Translations under genes and position numbers: made by a program
Origin: Lentisphaeraceae bacterium
GTDB lineage: Bacteria > Verrucomicrobiota > Lentisphaeria > Lentisphaerales > Lentisphaeraceae
DNA length: 64,000 nucleotides
Assembly: GCA_021232515.1 (NCBI GenBank)
Contig: JAJPOQ010000048.1
Span: 1-64,000, forward strand
Direction of reading: 5' to 3'
Shown here: positions 17,492 through 26,726 of the stretch, piece after piece
Layout: every line of letters begins with the position of its first letter
Position numbering within the stretch: position 1 is the first letter of the stretch
Notes under the pieces: generated by a model
The model's database searches: none
What the model was told of the DNA's origin: nothing
The model's input: the letters and a program-made list of their open reading frames with translations, nothing else

Positions 17492-19072
17492 TTATTTAAT
17501 CACTTCTGGAACTGGATTTGAGATATACCTCTGAGTAGGATTCGAAACATCCTTTATCTGATTCTCTGGAACTTTATGGTGTTCTCTTAGAGCTGCTAAC
17601 TCAGCTTTCATACGCTTAACTTCTGCAGCGTATTCAGGGTTATTAAACTCATTTTTCATTTCTTTTGGGTCAGACTTCAAGTCGTAGAGTTCCCACTCAT
17701 CGATATCATAAAAATACATCAACTTATAACGGCCATCATAAACTCCTTCGTGACGATGAACCATGTGCCAACCCGGGAATTCATAATAGTGATAGTAGTG
17801 AGTTTTACGCCAGTTCTCGACCTTCTCCCCTTTGAGGATAGGAACTAAACTCATGCCTTGCATATCTTTTGGTTGGTCAGCTCCAGCTATTTCTAAAAAC
17901 GTCTGCGCAAAATCCAAATTTGAAACTATTTGAGAATTAATAGAGCCTGGCTTTACTTTTCCTGGCCACTTCACCATCAATGGCGTCCGGTAAGATTCAT
18001 CGTACATAAAACGCTTATCAAACCAACCGTGCTCTCCTAGGTAAAAACCTTGATCAGAAGAATAAATGACAATCGTATTTTCTTCCAAGCCGTTATCCTT
18101 GAGATACTGTAGAACTTGACCGACACTCTCATCAACTGACTTGATGCAACGCAAGTAGTCTTTTAAATAACGCTGGTACTTCCAACGAACAAGATCTTTT
18201 CCGGTTGGTTTCTCTTTTAGAAGTTTGGCATTTTTAGGACCATAAGCAGCATTCCAAGCCTTTAACTGTGTTGGAGTCATTCTCTTAGAAATTCTTCTAG
18301 CTAAATCGCCCTTTCTATCATACTCAGGAATCTTTAAGTCTTTGCCTAAAGTCATAGTTTGATGAATAGTCATGTCTTGCTCTCTAGCTGCACGACCACG
18401 ACCTTCATATGAGTCAAAAAGTGTATCTGGTTCAGGGATAGTAACATCATCAAAAGCTGTAAGATACTTTGGTGCAGGAGACCATTCTCTGTGTGGTGCT
18501 TTGTGCTGCATCATCAACATAAACGGCTTATTTTTATCGCGCTTTTTATCTAACCAGTTAAGAGCTTTATCTGTGACAACTTCAGTACAGTAACCTTCTA
18601 CTCTTTCTTTTCCTTTAGGCGTTCTAAAGTCTGGATTGTAATAGTAGCCTTGGCCAATCAAAACCTCCCAGTGATCAAAGCCTGTAGGTTCACTTCCAAG
18701 GTGCCACTTCCCGATCACTGAAGTTTGGTAACCCATCTTCTGAAGAAGTTTAGGAAATGTTTGTTGAGCGCCATCAAACTTCGTAGTTTCATTGGTCATA
18801 AAACCATTTAAGTGGCTGTATTTACCGGTTAAGATCGTCGCGCGACTCGGACCGCAAATTGAATTCGTAACCATACATCTTTTAAAAAGCATACCTTCTT
18901 TGGCAATACTGTCTAGATGAGGAGTTGGTGCTACATCTTTCAAGTGACCGCCATAGGAACTAACTGCTTGAGTTGCATGGTCATCACTAAAAATGAAGAG
19001 AATATTCGGTTTTTCTGCAGATACAGTTATGGCAGATAAGCAGAGGACCCACCAGAAGGATTTTTTAATCAT
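17492..19072 (-). CDS. Secreted sulfatase (type I, Cys-type), sulfohydrolase-like
   Basis: A 526-residue sulfatase with signal peptide ([20 protein letters not shown]). [19 protein letters not shown] provides the first metal Asp pair; the nucleophile is Cys73 in [20 protein letters not shown] (motif C-x-P-S-R, formylglycine type). [25 protein letters not shown] and [17 protein letters not shown] complete the active site. The [19 protein letters not shown] block is typical of heparan/mucin-type and other glycan sulfatases. The C-terminus has a [12 protein letters not shown] motif, the usual end of this family. Likely acts in polysaccharide use. A strong terminator follows it. Confidence 0.92.
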   Translation of the reverse strand: MIKKSFWWVLCLSAITVSAEKPNILFIFSDDHATQAVSSYGGHLKDVAPTPHLDSIAKEGMLFKRCMVTNSICGPSRATILTGKYSHLNGFMTNETTKFDGAQQTFPKLLQKMGYQTSVIGKWHLGSEPTGFDHWEVLIGQGYYYNPDFRTPKGKERVEGYCTEVVTDKALNWLDKKRDKNKPFMLMMQHKAPHREWSPAPKYLTAFDDVTIPEPDTLFDSYEGRGRAAREQDMTIHQTMTLGKDLKIPEYDRKGDLARRISKRMTPTQLKAWNAAYGPKNAKLLKEKPTGKDLVRWKYQRYLKDYLRCIKSVDESVGQVLQYLKDNGLEENTIVIYSSDQGFYLGEHGWFDKRFMYDESYRTPLMVKWPGKVKPGSINSQIVSNLDFAQTFLEIAGADQPKDMQGMSLVPILKGEKVENWRKTHYYHYYEFPGWHMVHRHEGVYDGRYKLMYFYDIDEWELYDLKSDPKEMKNEFNNPEYAAEVKRMKAELAALREHHKVPENQIKDVSNPTQRYISNPVPEVIK

Positions 19073-19252
19073 TTCACACCTATAATTTATTTAAATAAGT
19101 AACCACACTGTCACACATCCTGATTCTACTAAGATCTTAAGCAAAAGGTGACAAGAAAAGTTATTTATTCCTTAAAATTCTCAATCAAAGCTAAAGAGCC
19201 TTAAATTTACTCCGATAGATAATCCTCACGGAACATATATAAAGGAACAGAC

Positions 19253-19585
19253 ATGAATTTCGAGGAATGGGAACACGAAATGTTAGCAAAGGGCTATCAG
19301 AAATTCTTTCTTGGGGATGTTGCAAAAGGGTCACTCGCATCTTTCGCTGAGTCTCTACATAAACTCAAGAACTTATCAGACGCCTCAAGTGCAGCAATAC
19401 TTGAAGAAACTACCGAACTTAAAGCAAACGCGATTAAATTTGGTGTAAAACCAATGATTCCAATAATCGAAGATTTTGAGTCACACATGAAAGACAATAA
19501 TCATGACGAATGCGCCAAACTGATTGGCGACCTTGTTTGTGTTCTAAAAGATTTCAAAAAAATGCTTATCGATAATTGTGACTAA
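19253..19585 (+). CDS. Small hypothetical protein, possible Hpt-like fold lacking the phospho-histidine
   Basis: A 110-residue all-helical protein with SD AAAGGA. Residues about 50-108 can be aligned by eye to the C-terminal half of Hpt domains (ELKANAIKFGVKPMIPIIED against the usual AHTLKGSAANIGA...), but the phospho-acceptor His position is Thr/Glu here. If the alignment holds, it would be a non-phosphorylatable Hpt-like binder. A Cys-containing end (LVCVLKDFKKMLIDNC) is also present. It lies directly upstream of the arsR operator, but its stop precedes the operator, so it is probably a separate unit. Function not recognised. Confidence 0.6.
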   Translation: MNFEEWEHEMLAKGYQKFFLGDVAKGSLASFAESLHKLKNLSDASSAAILEETTELKANAIKFGVKPMIPIIEDFESHMKDNNHDECAKLIGDLVCVLKDFKKMLIDNCD

Positions 19586-19590
19586 TATTA

Positions 19591-19614
19591 ATATTTCGAT
19601 AATTATCGAAATAT
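19591..19614 (+). promoter_or_regulatory. Perfect 24-bp palindromic ArsR operator with -10 box
   Basis: Bases 19591-19614 read identically on both strands (core TTTCGATAATTATCGAAA). A consensus TATAAT lies at 19612-19617, overlapping the right end, so a bound repressor would block the promoter of arsR (start 19648). The -35 is poorly conserved. Confidence 0.75.
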
Positions 19615-19647
19615 AATCTTGATTCTTGCTGCAAGCTTGTTATTTAT

Positions 19648-19968
19648 GTGAGCATGAATATACAAGAAACAGCAGCATGCCTTGGGGAACTAGGAAATGA
19701 AACTCGTCTAGAGATCTTCAGAATCCTAGTTAAAAGCGGCCATAAAAAAATCAATGTTGGGGATTTGCAGCAACAGCTGGATATACCAAACTCAACTCTT
19801 TCTCATCACTTATCTAAATTGACGAATGTTGGTTTAATCAACCAAGAGAAAGAAGGCCGCCATATTTTTTACCATCCCCACTTCAAACAACTTCAGGGCA
19901 TGATTGATTTTCTTCTCGACGAATGTTGTGAAGGGGAATCATGTCTTCCTAAGAATAACTGCTGCTAA
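19648..19968 (+). CDS. arsR: ArsR/SmtB-family metalloregulator of the arsenate operon
   Basis: A 106-residue winged-helix repressor: LGNETRLEIFRILVKSG, the recognition helix region LDIPNSTLSHHLSKLTNVGL, and wing QEKEGRHIFYHP. The C-terminus is Cys-rich (LDECCEGESCLPKNNCC), a likely As(III) sensor site of the C-terminal type and unlike the classical CVC in the recognition helix. Start GTG 19648 or ATG 19654; neither has a strong SD. It is followed by gap and arsJ, defining an ArsJ-type arsenate operon, and is preceded by a perfect palindrome that it presumably binds. Confidence 0.92.
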   Translation: MSMNIQETAACLGELGNETRLEIFRILVKSGHKKINVGDLQQQLDIPNSTLSHHLSKLTNVGLINQEKEGRHIFYHPHFKQLQGMIDFLLDECCEGESCLPKNNCC

Positions 19969-19986
19969 GGCTTTTTTTGAATATTC

Positions 19987-20006
19987 ATTTCGACAATCAT
20001 GGAAAT
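19987..20006 (+). promoter_or_regulatory. Second, imperfect copy of the ArsR operator before gap
   Basis: Bases 19987-20006 match the core of the arsR operator at 17 of 20 positions (ATTTCGACAATCATGGAAAT), and an AATAAT box follows at 20004-20009. It lies between the arsR stop and the gap start at 20024, suggesting an internal, separately repressed promoter. Confidence 0.6.
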
Positions 20007-20023
20007 AATAGGTTTAAGTAAAG

Positions 20024-21031
20024 ATGAAAATAAAAGTAGCAATCAACGGTTTTGGCCGCATGGGCCGTTTAGCATTTCGCGAAGCATTTGATCGAGATGA
20101 TTTAGAACTTGTTCACATAAACGAACTTCATGGTGATGCTCAAACTGCAGCTCACCTACTTGAGTTTGACTCTATTCACGGTCGTTGGGATAGAGATATT
20201 TCTGTAGAAAATAATGTAATAAAAATTGGTTCCAAAAGCATCACTGTCTCACATGTTGATAAACCTGAAAAGTTCGATTGGGCTGGCCAAGGCATCGACT
20301 TGGTTATCGAGTGTACAGGCATGTTCAAAACTGTTGAGTCACTAAAACCTTACTTAGAAAACGGCGTCAAGAAAGTTGTAGTTTCAGCTCCAGTGAAAGA
20401 TGAAAGTGTCCTTAACATTGTTTACGGTGTAAATGATGATCTTTACGAAAAAAGCTACGACATAGTAACCGCAGCTTCATGCACAACTAACTGCCTAGCT
20501 CCTGTTGTTGAAGTCATCCATAAAAAACTTGGTATTGAACATGGTTGCATGACAACTATCCATGATATAACCAACACTCAAACAATCATCGATGCACCAC
20601 ATAAAGACTTGAGAAGAGCACGTTCTTGTAGTCAGTCTCTTATCCCAACAACAACGGGCTCTGCTACAGCGATAACGATGATTTACCCGGAACTGAAAGG
20701 AAAGCTTAACGGCGTTGCTGTCCGTGTTCCTCTCTTAAATGCGTCTCTCACTGACTGTGTTTTCGAACTGAAACGCGAGACAACCAAAGAAGAAGTTAAT
20801 TCTTTACTAAAAGAAGCTTCTGAGACTTACCTTCAAGGCATACTGGGTTACGAAGAAAAACCTCTTGTATCTGTTGATTATAAAGACGACAAACGCTCGT
20901 CAATCATCGATGCTCTTTCAACAATGGTTATCGATGGTACTCAATTAAAGATCCTTGCTTGGTATGACAACGAAATAGGTTATATAAACCGCATGGTCGA
21001 TCTAACTGAAAAGGTTGCTAAAAGCATCTAA
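20024..21031 (+). CDS. gap: ArsJ-associated glyceraldehyde-3-phosphate dehydrogenase
   Basis: A 335-residue GAPDH: NAD-binding [14 protein letters not shown], catalytic Cys in [11 protein letters not shown], catalytic His in [12 protein letters not shown], and substrate motif [12 protein letters not shown]. The neighbours arsR and arsJ and the [15 protein letters not shown] variant identify it as the arsenate-resistance paralogue rather than the glycolytic enzyme. In the known pathway it joins arsenate to glyceraldehyde 3-phosphate to give 1-arseno-3-phosphoglycerate, which ArsJ exports. Cytoplasmic. arsJ starts 8 bases after its stop, so the two are co-translated. Confidence 0.93.
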   Translation: MKIKVAINGFGRMGRLAFREAFDRDDLELVHINELHGDAQTAAHLLEFDSIHGRWDRDISVENNVIKIGSKSITVSHVDKPEKFDWAGQGIDLVIECTGMFKTVESLKPYLENGVKKVVVSAPVKDESVLNIVYGVNDDLYEKSYDIVTAASCTTNCLAPVVEVIHKKLGIEHGCMTTIHDITNTQTIIDAPHKDLRRARSCSQSLIPTTTGSATAITMIYPELKGKLNGVAVRVPLLNASLTDCVFELKRETTKEEVNSLLKEASETYLQGILGYEEKPLVSVDYKDDKRSSIIDALSTMVIDGTQLKILAWYDNEIGYINRMVDLTEKVAKSI

Positions 21032-21039
21032 AAAGTATC

Positions 21040-22248
21040 ATGAATAAAGTTAGAGACTACATAATCGTCACTGCTGCTTACTGGAGCTTTATGCTTACAG
21101 ATGGCGCGCTGCGTATGTTGACTCTACTTTATTTTCACGACCAAGGTTACTCGCCCGTTAAGCTCGCTTTCCTCTTTCTCCTTTATGAATTTTGTGGAGT
21201 TATAACAAATCTATTTGGTGGTTGGTTAGCTCAACAAAAAGGCTTAAAAACCACACTCATATATGGTCTTGCTCTCCAAGTTATTTCACTGACAATGCTT
21301 AGTTTTTTAGATGCCTCTTGGTCTGAGATAAAGGCTGTGTCTTTTGTTATGTTAGCACAAGCTTTATCTGGAATCGCCAAAGACTTAACTAAAATGAGCT
21401 CAAAAACCGCCGTAAAGTTCTTAGTTCCGAAAGATCAAAACTCGCAACTTTTCAAATGGGTTGCGATACTCACAGGCTCTAAGAATGCCATAAAAGGTGC
21501 CGGCTTCTTTTTTGGAGGACTGCTTCTACAAGTCTGGGGTTTTAAAAGTTCTCTTCTTATCATGGCAGCGATCATACTGGTCATCTTCATAACGACTCTA
21601 TTGATTCTAAATGGCGACCTCGGCCAAGCTAAAAGTAAAAACCGCCTCAAAGAACTTTTTTCTCAGGGCAGAAATATAAATTTACTCGCCGCTTCTAGAG
21701 TTTTTCTATTTGGGGCTCGGGACATATGGTTTGTCGTTGGCATACCTATTTTCATGTCTGAAGGGCTCGGCTGGAGCTTTTCTAAGATTGGTTCATTTAT
21801 GGCCGTCTGGGTGATCATCTATGGCTTTATCCAATCAATTGCGCCTAAGCTTGTTAAGGGAAAAGATAATGCAGTTCCAGACGGAAAAGCAGCAACGACT
21901 CTAGCCTTACTGCTCACTTTATCTATGATCGGATTAATTTCTTGCTACTTTGGATTAAACCAAAAACCAGAAGTACTCATTGTGGGCCTATATATCTTTG
22001 GCTTTTTCTTTGCACTAAACTCATCTGTCCACTCATTTCTAATACTCGACTATGCGGACAATGACAAAGCTGCAATGAATGTCGGCTTCTATTATATGGC
22101 GAATGCCATAGGCCGATTAGTAGGTACTCTTCTATCCGGAGTTCTTTACCAGATCTATGGTCTAAAAGGCTGCTTGGTTGGCTCTTTAGTTTTTCTAATT
22201 ATCTGTATGTTGATTAATATTAAGCTTCCAAAAAAAATGCCGGCATAA
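21040..22248 (+). CDS. arsJ: Organoarsenical efflux MFS transporter ArsJ
   Basis: A 402-residue major facilitator protein with about 12 membrane helices. The start YIIVTAAYWSFMLTDGALRM and the segment FLLYEFCGVITNLFGGWLAQ are characteristic of ArsJ. It exports 1-arseno-3-phosphoglycerate made by the upstream GAPDH, which falls apart to arsenate outside the cell (established for ArsJ systems). The 3' end is embedded in the terminator hairpin of the convergent HtrA gene. Confidence 0.93.
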   Translation: MNKVRDYIIVTAAYWSFMLTDGALRMLTLLYFHDQGYSPVKLAFLFLLYEFCGVITNLFGGWLAQQKGLKTTLIYGLALQVISLTMLSFLDASWSEIKAVSFVMLAQALSGIAKDLTKMSSKTAVKFLVPKDQNSQLFKWVAILTGSKNAIKGAGFFFGGLLLQVWGFKSSLLIMAAIILVIFITTLLILNGDLGQAKSKNRLKELFSQGRNINLLAASRVFLFGARDIWFVVGIPIFMSEGLGWSFSKIGSFMAVWVIIYGFIQSIAPKLVKGKDNAVPDGKAATTLALLLTLSMIGLISCYFGLNQKPEVLIVGLYIFGFFFALNSSVHSFLILDYADNDKAAMNVGFYYMANAIGRLVGTLLSGVLYQIYGLKGCLVGSLVFLIICMLINIKLPKKMPA

Positions 22249-22256
22249 GCGCCAGC
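22229..22256 (-). terminator. Terminator of the HtrA gene overlapping the arsJ 3' end
   Basis: On the minus strand GCTGGC and GCCGGC pair (one G-U) around GCTTAT, followed by A then a run of eight or nine T. It lies 22 bases after the HtrA stop and covers the last codons of arsJ. Confidence 0.65.
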
Positions 22257-22278
22257 ACCTCTCTCAGTTTGTATCTTT

Positions 22279-23655
22279 TTACTTCTTAAGAATCATATAC
22301 TGAGCACCACGGCCAGAATCGATAAGAAGTAACATTTTTTGTTCATCCTTGGCAACTGCTTTGTCAAAGTCCGAAACTGAGTTCACCTTCATGCGGTTTA
22401 CTTCAACTATGACCATACCTGCTTTTATTCCTGCATAAGCTGCCACAGAACCTGGTTTTACTTCAGTAACAACTATGCCTTTATCAACGCTCAGGTTGCC
22501 TGGTGCTTCGCCGACAACTATACCAAAGTCATTTACAGCATCAACTTTTGCTTCATCTGGACGAGATGTTAAAGTGATGGTCAAAGACTTCTTCTTGCCA
22601 TTGCGAATCACATCCATTTTAATTGTGTCACCAGGCAGTTTCATAGCTATAACATTTCTAAATGGACCAACATCTTTAATAGTCTTTCCATCAAAACCGA
22701 CCACTATATCGCCAACTTTAACGCCGCCTTTATCTGCCGGTGAATCTGGAGTCACTTGTGAAATAAGCACACCATCATTTACACCAAACGATTTTGCCAA
22801 TTCACTATCTATATCCTGCGGTAGTACTCCTAAGAAACCACGTGTCACTGCGCCACTATCAACCAACTGATTTTTGATCTTCTTGACCATGTTCACAGGT
22901 ATGGCAAAACCAATTCCCATGTAACCACCACTGCGGCTATAAATTGCCGTATTTATACCAACAACTTCTCCATCTAAATTCACCAAAGGACCTCCAGAGT
23001 TACCCGGATTTATCGCTGCATCGGTCTGAATAAACTCTTCATAATCGACGATTCCCACACCACTTCGGCCTTTTGCACTGACAATCCCAGCAGTCAAAGT
23101 GTGTGATAAACCAAATGGATTCCCTAAAGCGAGAACCCACTCTCCAACATCTATTTTGTCTGAATTTCCAAGAGGAATAGTTGGAAAGTCCTTGCCGTCT
23201 ATTTTTATAACAGCAACGTCTGACTTGTCATCTGTACCAATAACTTTGGCTTCAAATTCACGGCCATCTAGAAGAATAACCTTCAAAGCATCTGCTTGGC
23301 CAATGACATGACTATTTGTCAGAATTAAGCCATCTTCAGAGATAAGGAACCCTGAACCTTGGCCAACTTCTTGGCGACGTTTCTTTTGCGGTGCATCTTC
23401 TTGTTTTGGGCGTTGTTGGTAACGCTCACCAAAGAATCTTCTCAGGAAGTCTTCTTGACCACCGCGGAACCTTTGATTGCTTGGATAAACATCTTTCTCA
23501 GACTTGATCAACACAACAGCGGGTGAAACATCTTTGGCAACTTTGGCAAAAACCTTACCTGATTGACGCAAACTAACAATCGCATCTTTGTCGTGAGCAG
23601 TCGCTGAAACTCCCAACAGAGCAATCATCAGCACAATCATTATTTTCTTCATCAC
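22279..23655 (-). CDS. htrA: Do/DegP-type periplasmic serine protease (HtrA)
   Basis: A 458-residue protease with signal peptide (MMKKIMIVLMIALLGVSATA). Trypsin-like domain with catalytic triad His116 (TNSHVI), Asp146 (SDVAVIK) and Ser220 (NPGNSGGPL). A Q/R-rich loop (about residues 55-95, like the LA loop) precedes it. Two PDZ domains follow (VTRGFLGVLPQDIDSELA start, about 285-375; and NFGIVVGEAP, 370-455). Length and layout match DegP/DegQ/MucD-like enzymes that degrade or refold misfolded envelope proteins. It is downstream of ppiC on the same strand, separated by about 80 bases. Confidence 0.93.
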   Translation of the reverse strand: MMKKIMIVLMIALLGVSATAHDKDAIVSLRQSGKVFAKVAKDVSPAVVLIKSEKDVYPSNQRFRGGQEDFLRRFFGERYQQRPKQEDAPQKKRRQEVGQGSGFLISEDGLILTNSHVIGQADALKVILLDGREFEAKVIGTDDKSDVAVIKIDGKDFPTIPLGNSDKIDVGEWVLALGNPFGLSHTLTAGIVSAKGRSGVGIVDYEEFIQTDAAINPGNSGGPLVNLDGEVVGINTAIYSRSGGYMGIGFAIPVNMVKKIKNQLVDSGAVTRGFLGVLPQDIDSELAKSFGVNDGVLISQVTPDSPADKGGVKVGDIVVGFDGKTIKDVGPFRNVIAMKLPGDTIKMDVIRNGKKKSLTITLTSRPDEAKVDAVNDFGIVVGEAPGNLSVDKGIVVTEVKPGSVAAYAGIKAGMVIVEVNRMKVNSVSDFDKAVAKDEQKMLLLIDSGRGAQYMILKK

Positions 23656-23735
23656 AATCTCCTGTTAATTTCTGAAATAGGGGACGTTCGAAAAAATATT
23701 TTTTGCGCAACTGAATTTAAAAAAGATCGTATTCT

Positions 23736-24017
23736 TTAAAAATCTCTGAAGTAAACTTCGACTAAGTGGAAGCCAAATTTTGTTTTCAATGGACCGTGAA
23801 TTTTCTGAACCTCTTTCTTGAAAACTATGTTGTTTATAGCTGGGACCAACTGACCGGGCTTTACTTCTCCGAGGTCTCCGCCACGTTTTGCAGAGTTACA
23901 TGTTGAGTGTTGTCGAGCCAGTTTTCCAAAGTCAGCACCTTTAAGAAGTTTACTTTTAAGAGCTTCCGCATCTTCCTTCTTTTTTACCAAGATATGCCTA
24001 GCCATAGCCGTTTTCAT
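23736..24017 (-). CDS. ppiC: Parvulin-type peptidyl-prolyl cis-trans isomerase PpiC
   Basis: From ATG 24017 the product is 93 residues, the length of E. coli PpiC, and follows its sequence closely: ARHILVKKKEDAEAL, GADFGKLARQHSTC, KRGGDLGEVKPGQ, FGFHLVEVYFRDF. All parvulin active-site positions (His in HIL, Cys in STC, F and H in FGFHLV) are present. No signal peptide, so cytoplasmic. An upstream ATG (24065) would add 16 hydrophobic residues with no family support. It is divergent from cobQ. Confidence 0.93.
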   Translation of the reverse strand: MKTAMARHILVKKKEDAEALKSKLLKGADFGKLARQHSTCNSAKRGGDLGEVKPGQLVPAINNIVFKKEVQKIHGPLKTKFGFHLVEVYFRDF

Positions 24018-24073
24018 AAATGCTTCCATGATTTTATTTACAGATAAAGTAAAACATAAATCCAAGACTCAAA

Positions 24074-26032
24074 GTGATTCCGTTTGAATCCATCAAAAAA
24101 CATGATCAAATCATTGCAAAAAAGACACTTTCTATGAGCTCTATATCCGATAACAACCCTCGACGAGAACCTCCTGCTTGGTTAAGGTCTTTTGTCAGCC
24201 GAAATTTAGAGTCTTGTTATGTGGAAAATGAAAACCTGTACGGCGAGTTCCTTGAAACTGCGAGTTCTTTTTTGAAGATACCAACTGAGCAACTCTTTGC
24301 TACGTCATCTATTAAGATCGACACTGACCTAACTCTAGAATTCAGCACTTCATTTACTCCTAAGGAAAACTCTCTAAATCTGGTCAACTTATGCGCCGCT
24401 CTTGGACTTCCTGGGAAAAAACTCTGGCTATGTATTTTACCAAAAGGCATTTCCGCTCAAAACCTTAATTTAGATAAAAGCTCTTTAGATCAACTCACAT
24501 TACTCATTTGCCAAGAAGCATTCGTTCAAAAAGAGTTTTCAAAGAAAAGTAGCGACATAACAAAAACTGTTACTAAGAAGAAAACTCCTTCATTAATGAT
24601 TCAGGGAACTGCATCAAATGCCGGGAAAAGCATCTTAACTGCTGCCTTCTGTAGAATCCTTCTTCAAGACGGTTATAAAGTCGCTCCTTTTAAGTCGCAA
24701 AACATGTCACTCAACTCCTATGTCACACATGATGGTTTAGAGATACCACGAGCACAGGTTGTGCAAGCGCAAGCATGCCGTATCGACCCAGACATACGTA
24801 TGGGCCCAGTCTTACTTAAGCCAAATGCCGATACTCAAAGTCAGATTATTCTAAACGGGAAACCAATCGAAAATATGACTTGGCAGGGTTACACCAACTA
24901 CAAAGAAAAAGCCTTCACGGAAATAAAAAAGTCTTACGATTCATTGGCTGATGAGTTTGATGTACTTGTCCTAGAAGGAGCTGGCAGTCCGGCCGAAGTT
25001 AACCTAAAGAAAAATGACATAGTCAACTTAGGCATGGCACACTATGCGAACGCTCCTGTTTTGGTCTCTGGCGATATAGATCGAGGTGGAGTCTATGCAT
25101 CTTTTGTCGGAACAACTGAAGTTCTTTTGCCTTGGGAGCGAGAGCTTATAAAAGGCTTTCTGGTAAACCGCTTTCGAGGCGACGCAAGTTTGCTGGGAGA
25201 TGCTCACGAATTCGTTCAGTATCATACAGGTTGCCCTGTTCTCGGGGTTATACCATACATTCATGATTTAGGTTTACCTGAAGAAGATGACATAAGCTTT
25301 AAAGAACTGAAACAAAATAACAATCAGGACTTTCTCGACATAGTTCTTATTGGCCTACCAAAGATCTCTAACTTTACTGATGTTGATGCCTTCGATGTTG
25401 AAGATGATGTTCAAATGAGAATAGCTCGAAAAGCTGAAGACATAGGAACTCCCGACTGTATCATCATCCCAGGAAGTAAGTCTACAATCAAAGACTTCAT
25501 CCACTTAAAAGAAAGTGGTAAAGCAGCCAAAATCCAAGAACTTCTTCACCAAACAAACTGCCAAGTCGTAGGCATATGTGGTGGATTCCAGATGTTAGGT
25601 AAAAGCATCAAAGATCCTCACAACATTGAATCATCAGTCAAAGAAATAGATGGTCTCACGTTACTTGACATAGAAACTGAAATGGCTGTAAATAAAACTC
25701 TTAAGCAAGTTAAGCTAGCAAACAATGTTGAGGGTTATGAAATACACCATGGTCATACAACTTTAGGTTCTGATTTAGTTATACACGAAGACGGCGGAGA
25801 AATACTCGGTGTACAAAGTAGAGCTCTAAATGTTTGGGGTACTTATATCCACGGCATCTTCGATAACGACACTTATCGTTGGCAGTTTCTAAATGAGCTG
25901 CGCAAACAAAAAGGCATTTATTTAAAAGATAAGCCCACCGCTTACAATCTTGAGCCTGCATTTGATCAACTAGCCAGTGTCGTTCGAGAATCTGTCGATC
26001 TAGATAAAATCTACCAGATAATGGGTCTTTAA
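24074..26032 (+). CDS. cobQ: Cobyric acid synthase CobQ with N-terminal extension
   Basis: From about residue 172 the protein is a complete CobQ: ATPase P-loop MIQGTASNAGKS, KSQNMSLNSYVTHDG, VLEGAGSPAEVNL, and the C-terminal triad-type GATase domain with nucleophile Cys in VVGICGGFQMLGKS and His in EGYEIHHGHT and GTYIHGIFDN. It amidates adenosylcobyrinic acid a,c-diamide at four positions. The first 170 residues are extra compared with the normal 480-510-residue enzyme. The piece 27-80 (REPPAWLRSFVSRN, YGEFLETASSFLKIPTEQLF) resembles the N-terminal arm of CobD/HisC-type aminotransferases, while the PLP-lysine domain is missing. This may be a decayed CobD-CobQ fusion (inference). cobO follows. 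Confidence 0.9.
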   Translation: MIPFESIKKHDQIIAKKTLSMSSISDNNPRREPPAWLRSFVSRNLESCYVENENLYGEFLETASSFLKIPTEQLFATSSIKIDTDLTLEFSTSFTPKENSLNLVNLCAALGLPGKKLWLCILPKGISAQNLNLDKSSLDQLTLLICQEAFVQKEFSKKSSDITKTVTKKKTPSLMIQGTASNAGKSILTAAFCRILLQDGYKVAPFKSQNMSLNSYVTHDGLEIPRAQVVQAQACRIDPDIRMGPVLLKPNADTQSQIILNGKPIENMTWQGYTNYKEKAFTEIKKSYDSLADEFDVLVLEGAGSPAEVNLKKNDIVNLGMAHYANAPVLVSGDIDRGGVYASFVGTTEVLLPWERELIKGFLVNRFRGDASLLGDAHEFVQYHTGCPVLGVIPYIHDLGLPEEDDISFKELKQNNNQDFLDIVLIGLPKISNFTDVDAFDVEDDVQMRIARKAEDIGTPDCIIIPGSKSTIKDFIHLKESGKAAKIQELLHQTNCQVVGICGGFQMLGKSIKDPHNIESSVKEIDGLTLLDIETEMAVNKTLKQVKLANNVEGYEIHHGHTTLGSDLVIHEDGGEILGVQSRALNVWGTYIHGIFDNDTYRWQFLNELRKQKGIYLKDKPTAYNLEPAFDQLASVVRESVDLDKIYQIMGL

Positions 26033-26113
26033 AGATTTCATTGTTTTTAAACTTCCTCTGATGTAATCAAGACTGATAAGACTAATTTACAGCAAACAAA
26101 TTTAGGAAATACC

Positions 26114-26725
26114 GTGAGTAAAGCTGAAGAACACAAAGAAAAAATGAAAGCTCTTCAAAAAGAGCAACGTCAAAAAGTCAGAGAAAAATTAATTGATCGT
26201 GGCGTAGTTATCGTCAATACTGGCGACGGCAAAGGTAAATCTTCTGCTGCTTTCGGAACTGCTATGCGAGCAGTTGGTTACGGTTATAAAGTTGTGATCG
26301 TCCAGTTTATCAAAGGTCAGTGGAAAACTGGTGAGCAAGAGATTTTTAAGAAATTTGACGAAGTAGAACACATCGTCTCTGGTGAAGGCTTTACTTGGGA
26401 CACTCAAGATAAAAGTAAAGATATAGCAGCTGCCGAAAAAGGTTGGGACGCTGTCGTTGAACGAATTGAAAACGTTCGCTCTGGGAAAGCAGATACACAC
26501 CTTATCGTTCTCGATGAACTAAACATCGCTCTAGACTTAGGCTACCTCTCAACAGAAAAAGTTGCTGAAGTTATTAAAAACAAACCCGAGAAACTAAACA
26601 TCATCATTACCGGAAGAAATGCACCTCAAGGAATAATTGATGTTGCAGATACTGTCTCCGAGATGAAGCCTATAAAGCACGCTTTTGAAGGTGGAATTCA
26701 GGCTCAAAAAGGTATCGAATTTTAA
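26114..26725 (+). CDS. cobO: Cob(I)yrinic acid a,c-diamide adenosyltransferase CobO/BtuR
   Basis: A 203-residue CobO-type enzyme: P-loop VNTGDGKGKSSAAFG, VVIVQFIKGQWKTGE, GEGFTWDTQD, VLDELNIALDLGYL, and NIIITGRNAPQGIIDVAD are all family signatures. It transfers adenosyl from ATP to Co(I) corrinoids, the step before or in parallel with cobQ. Start GTG 26114 with SD TAGGA at good spacing. Follows cobQ by 81 bases in the same direction, so a small cobalamin operon is likely. Other cob genes are not in the window; the pathway could be complete elsewhere or be for salvage. Confidence 0.93.
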   Translation: MSKAEEHKEKMKALQKEQRQKVREKLIDRGVVIVNTGDGKGKSSAAFGTAMRAVGYGYKVVIVQFIKGQWKTGEQEIFKKFDEVEHIVSGEGFTWDTQDKSKDIAAAEKGWDAVVERIENVRSGKADTHLIVLDELNIALDLGYLSTEKVAEVIKNKPEKLNIIITGRNAPQGIIDVADTVSEMKPIKHAFEGGIQAQKGIEF

Positions 26726-26726
26726 A

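Noticed and set aside
23680-23720. Terminator between htrA and ppiC
   Set aside because: The AAAAAATATTTTTT palindrome at about 23693-23706 has no G/C stem, so an intrinsic terminator is not supported.
23990-24073. A cobalamin riboswitch upstream of cobQ
   Set aside because: Only 56 bases separate cobQ from the divergent ppiC start and no B12-box-like sequence is present. The gap upstream of cobO is short as well.
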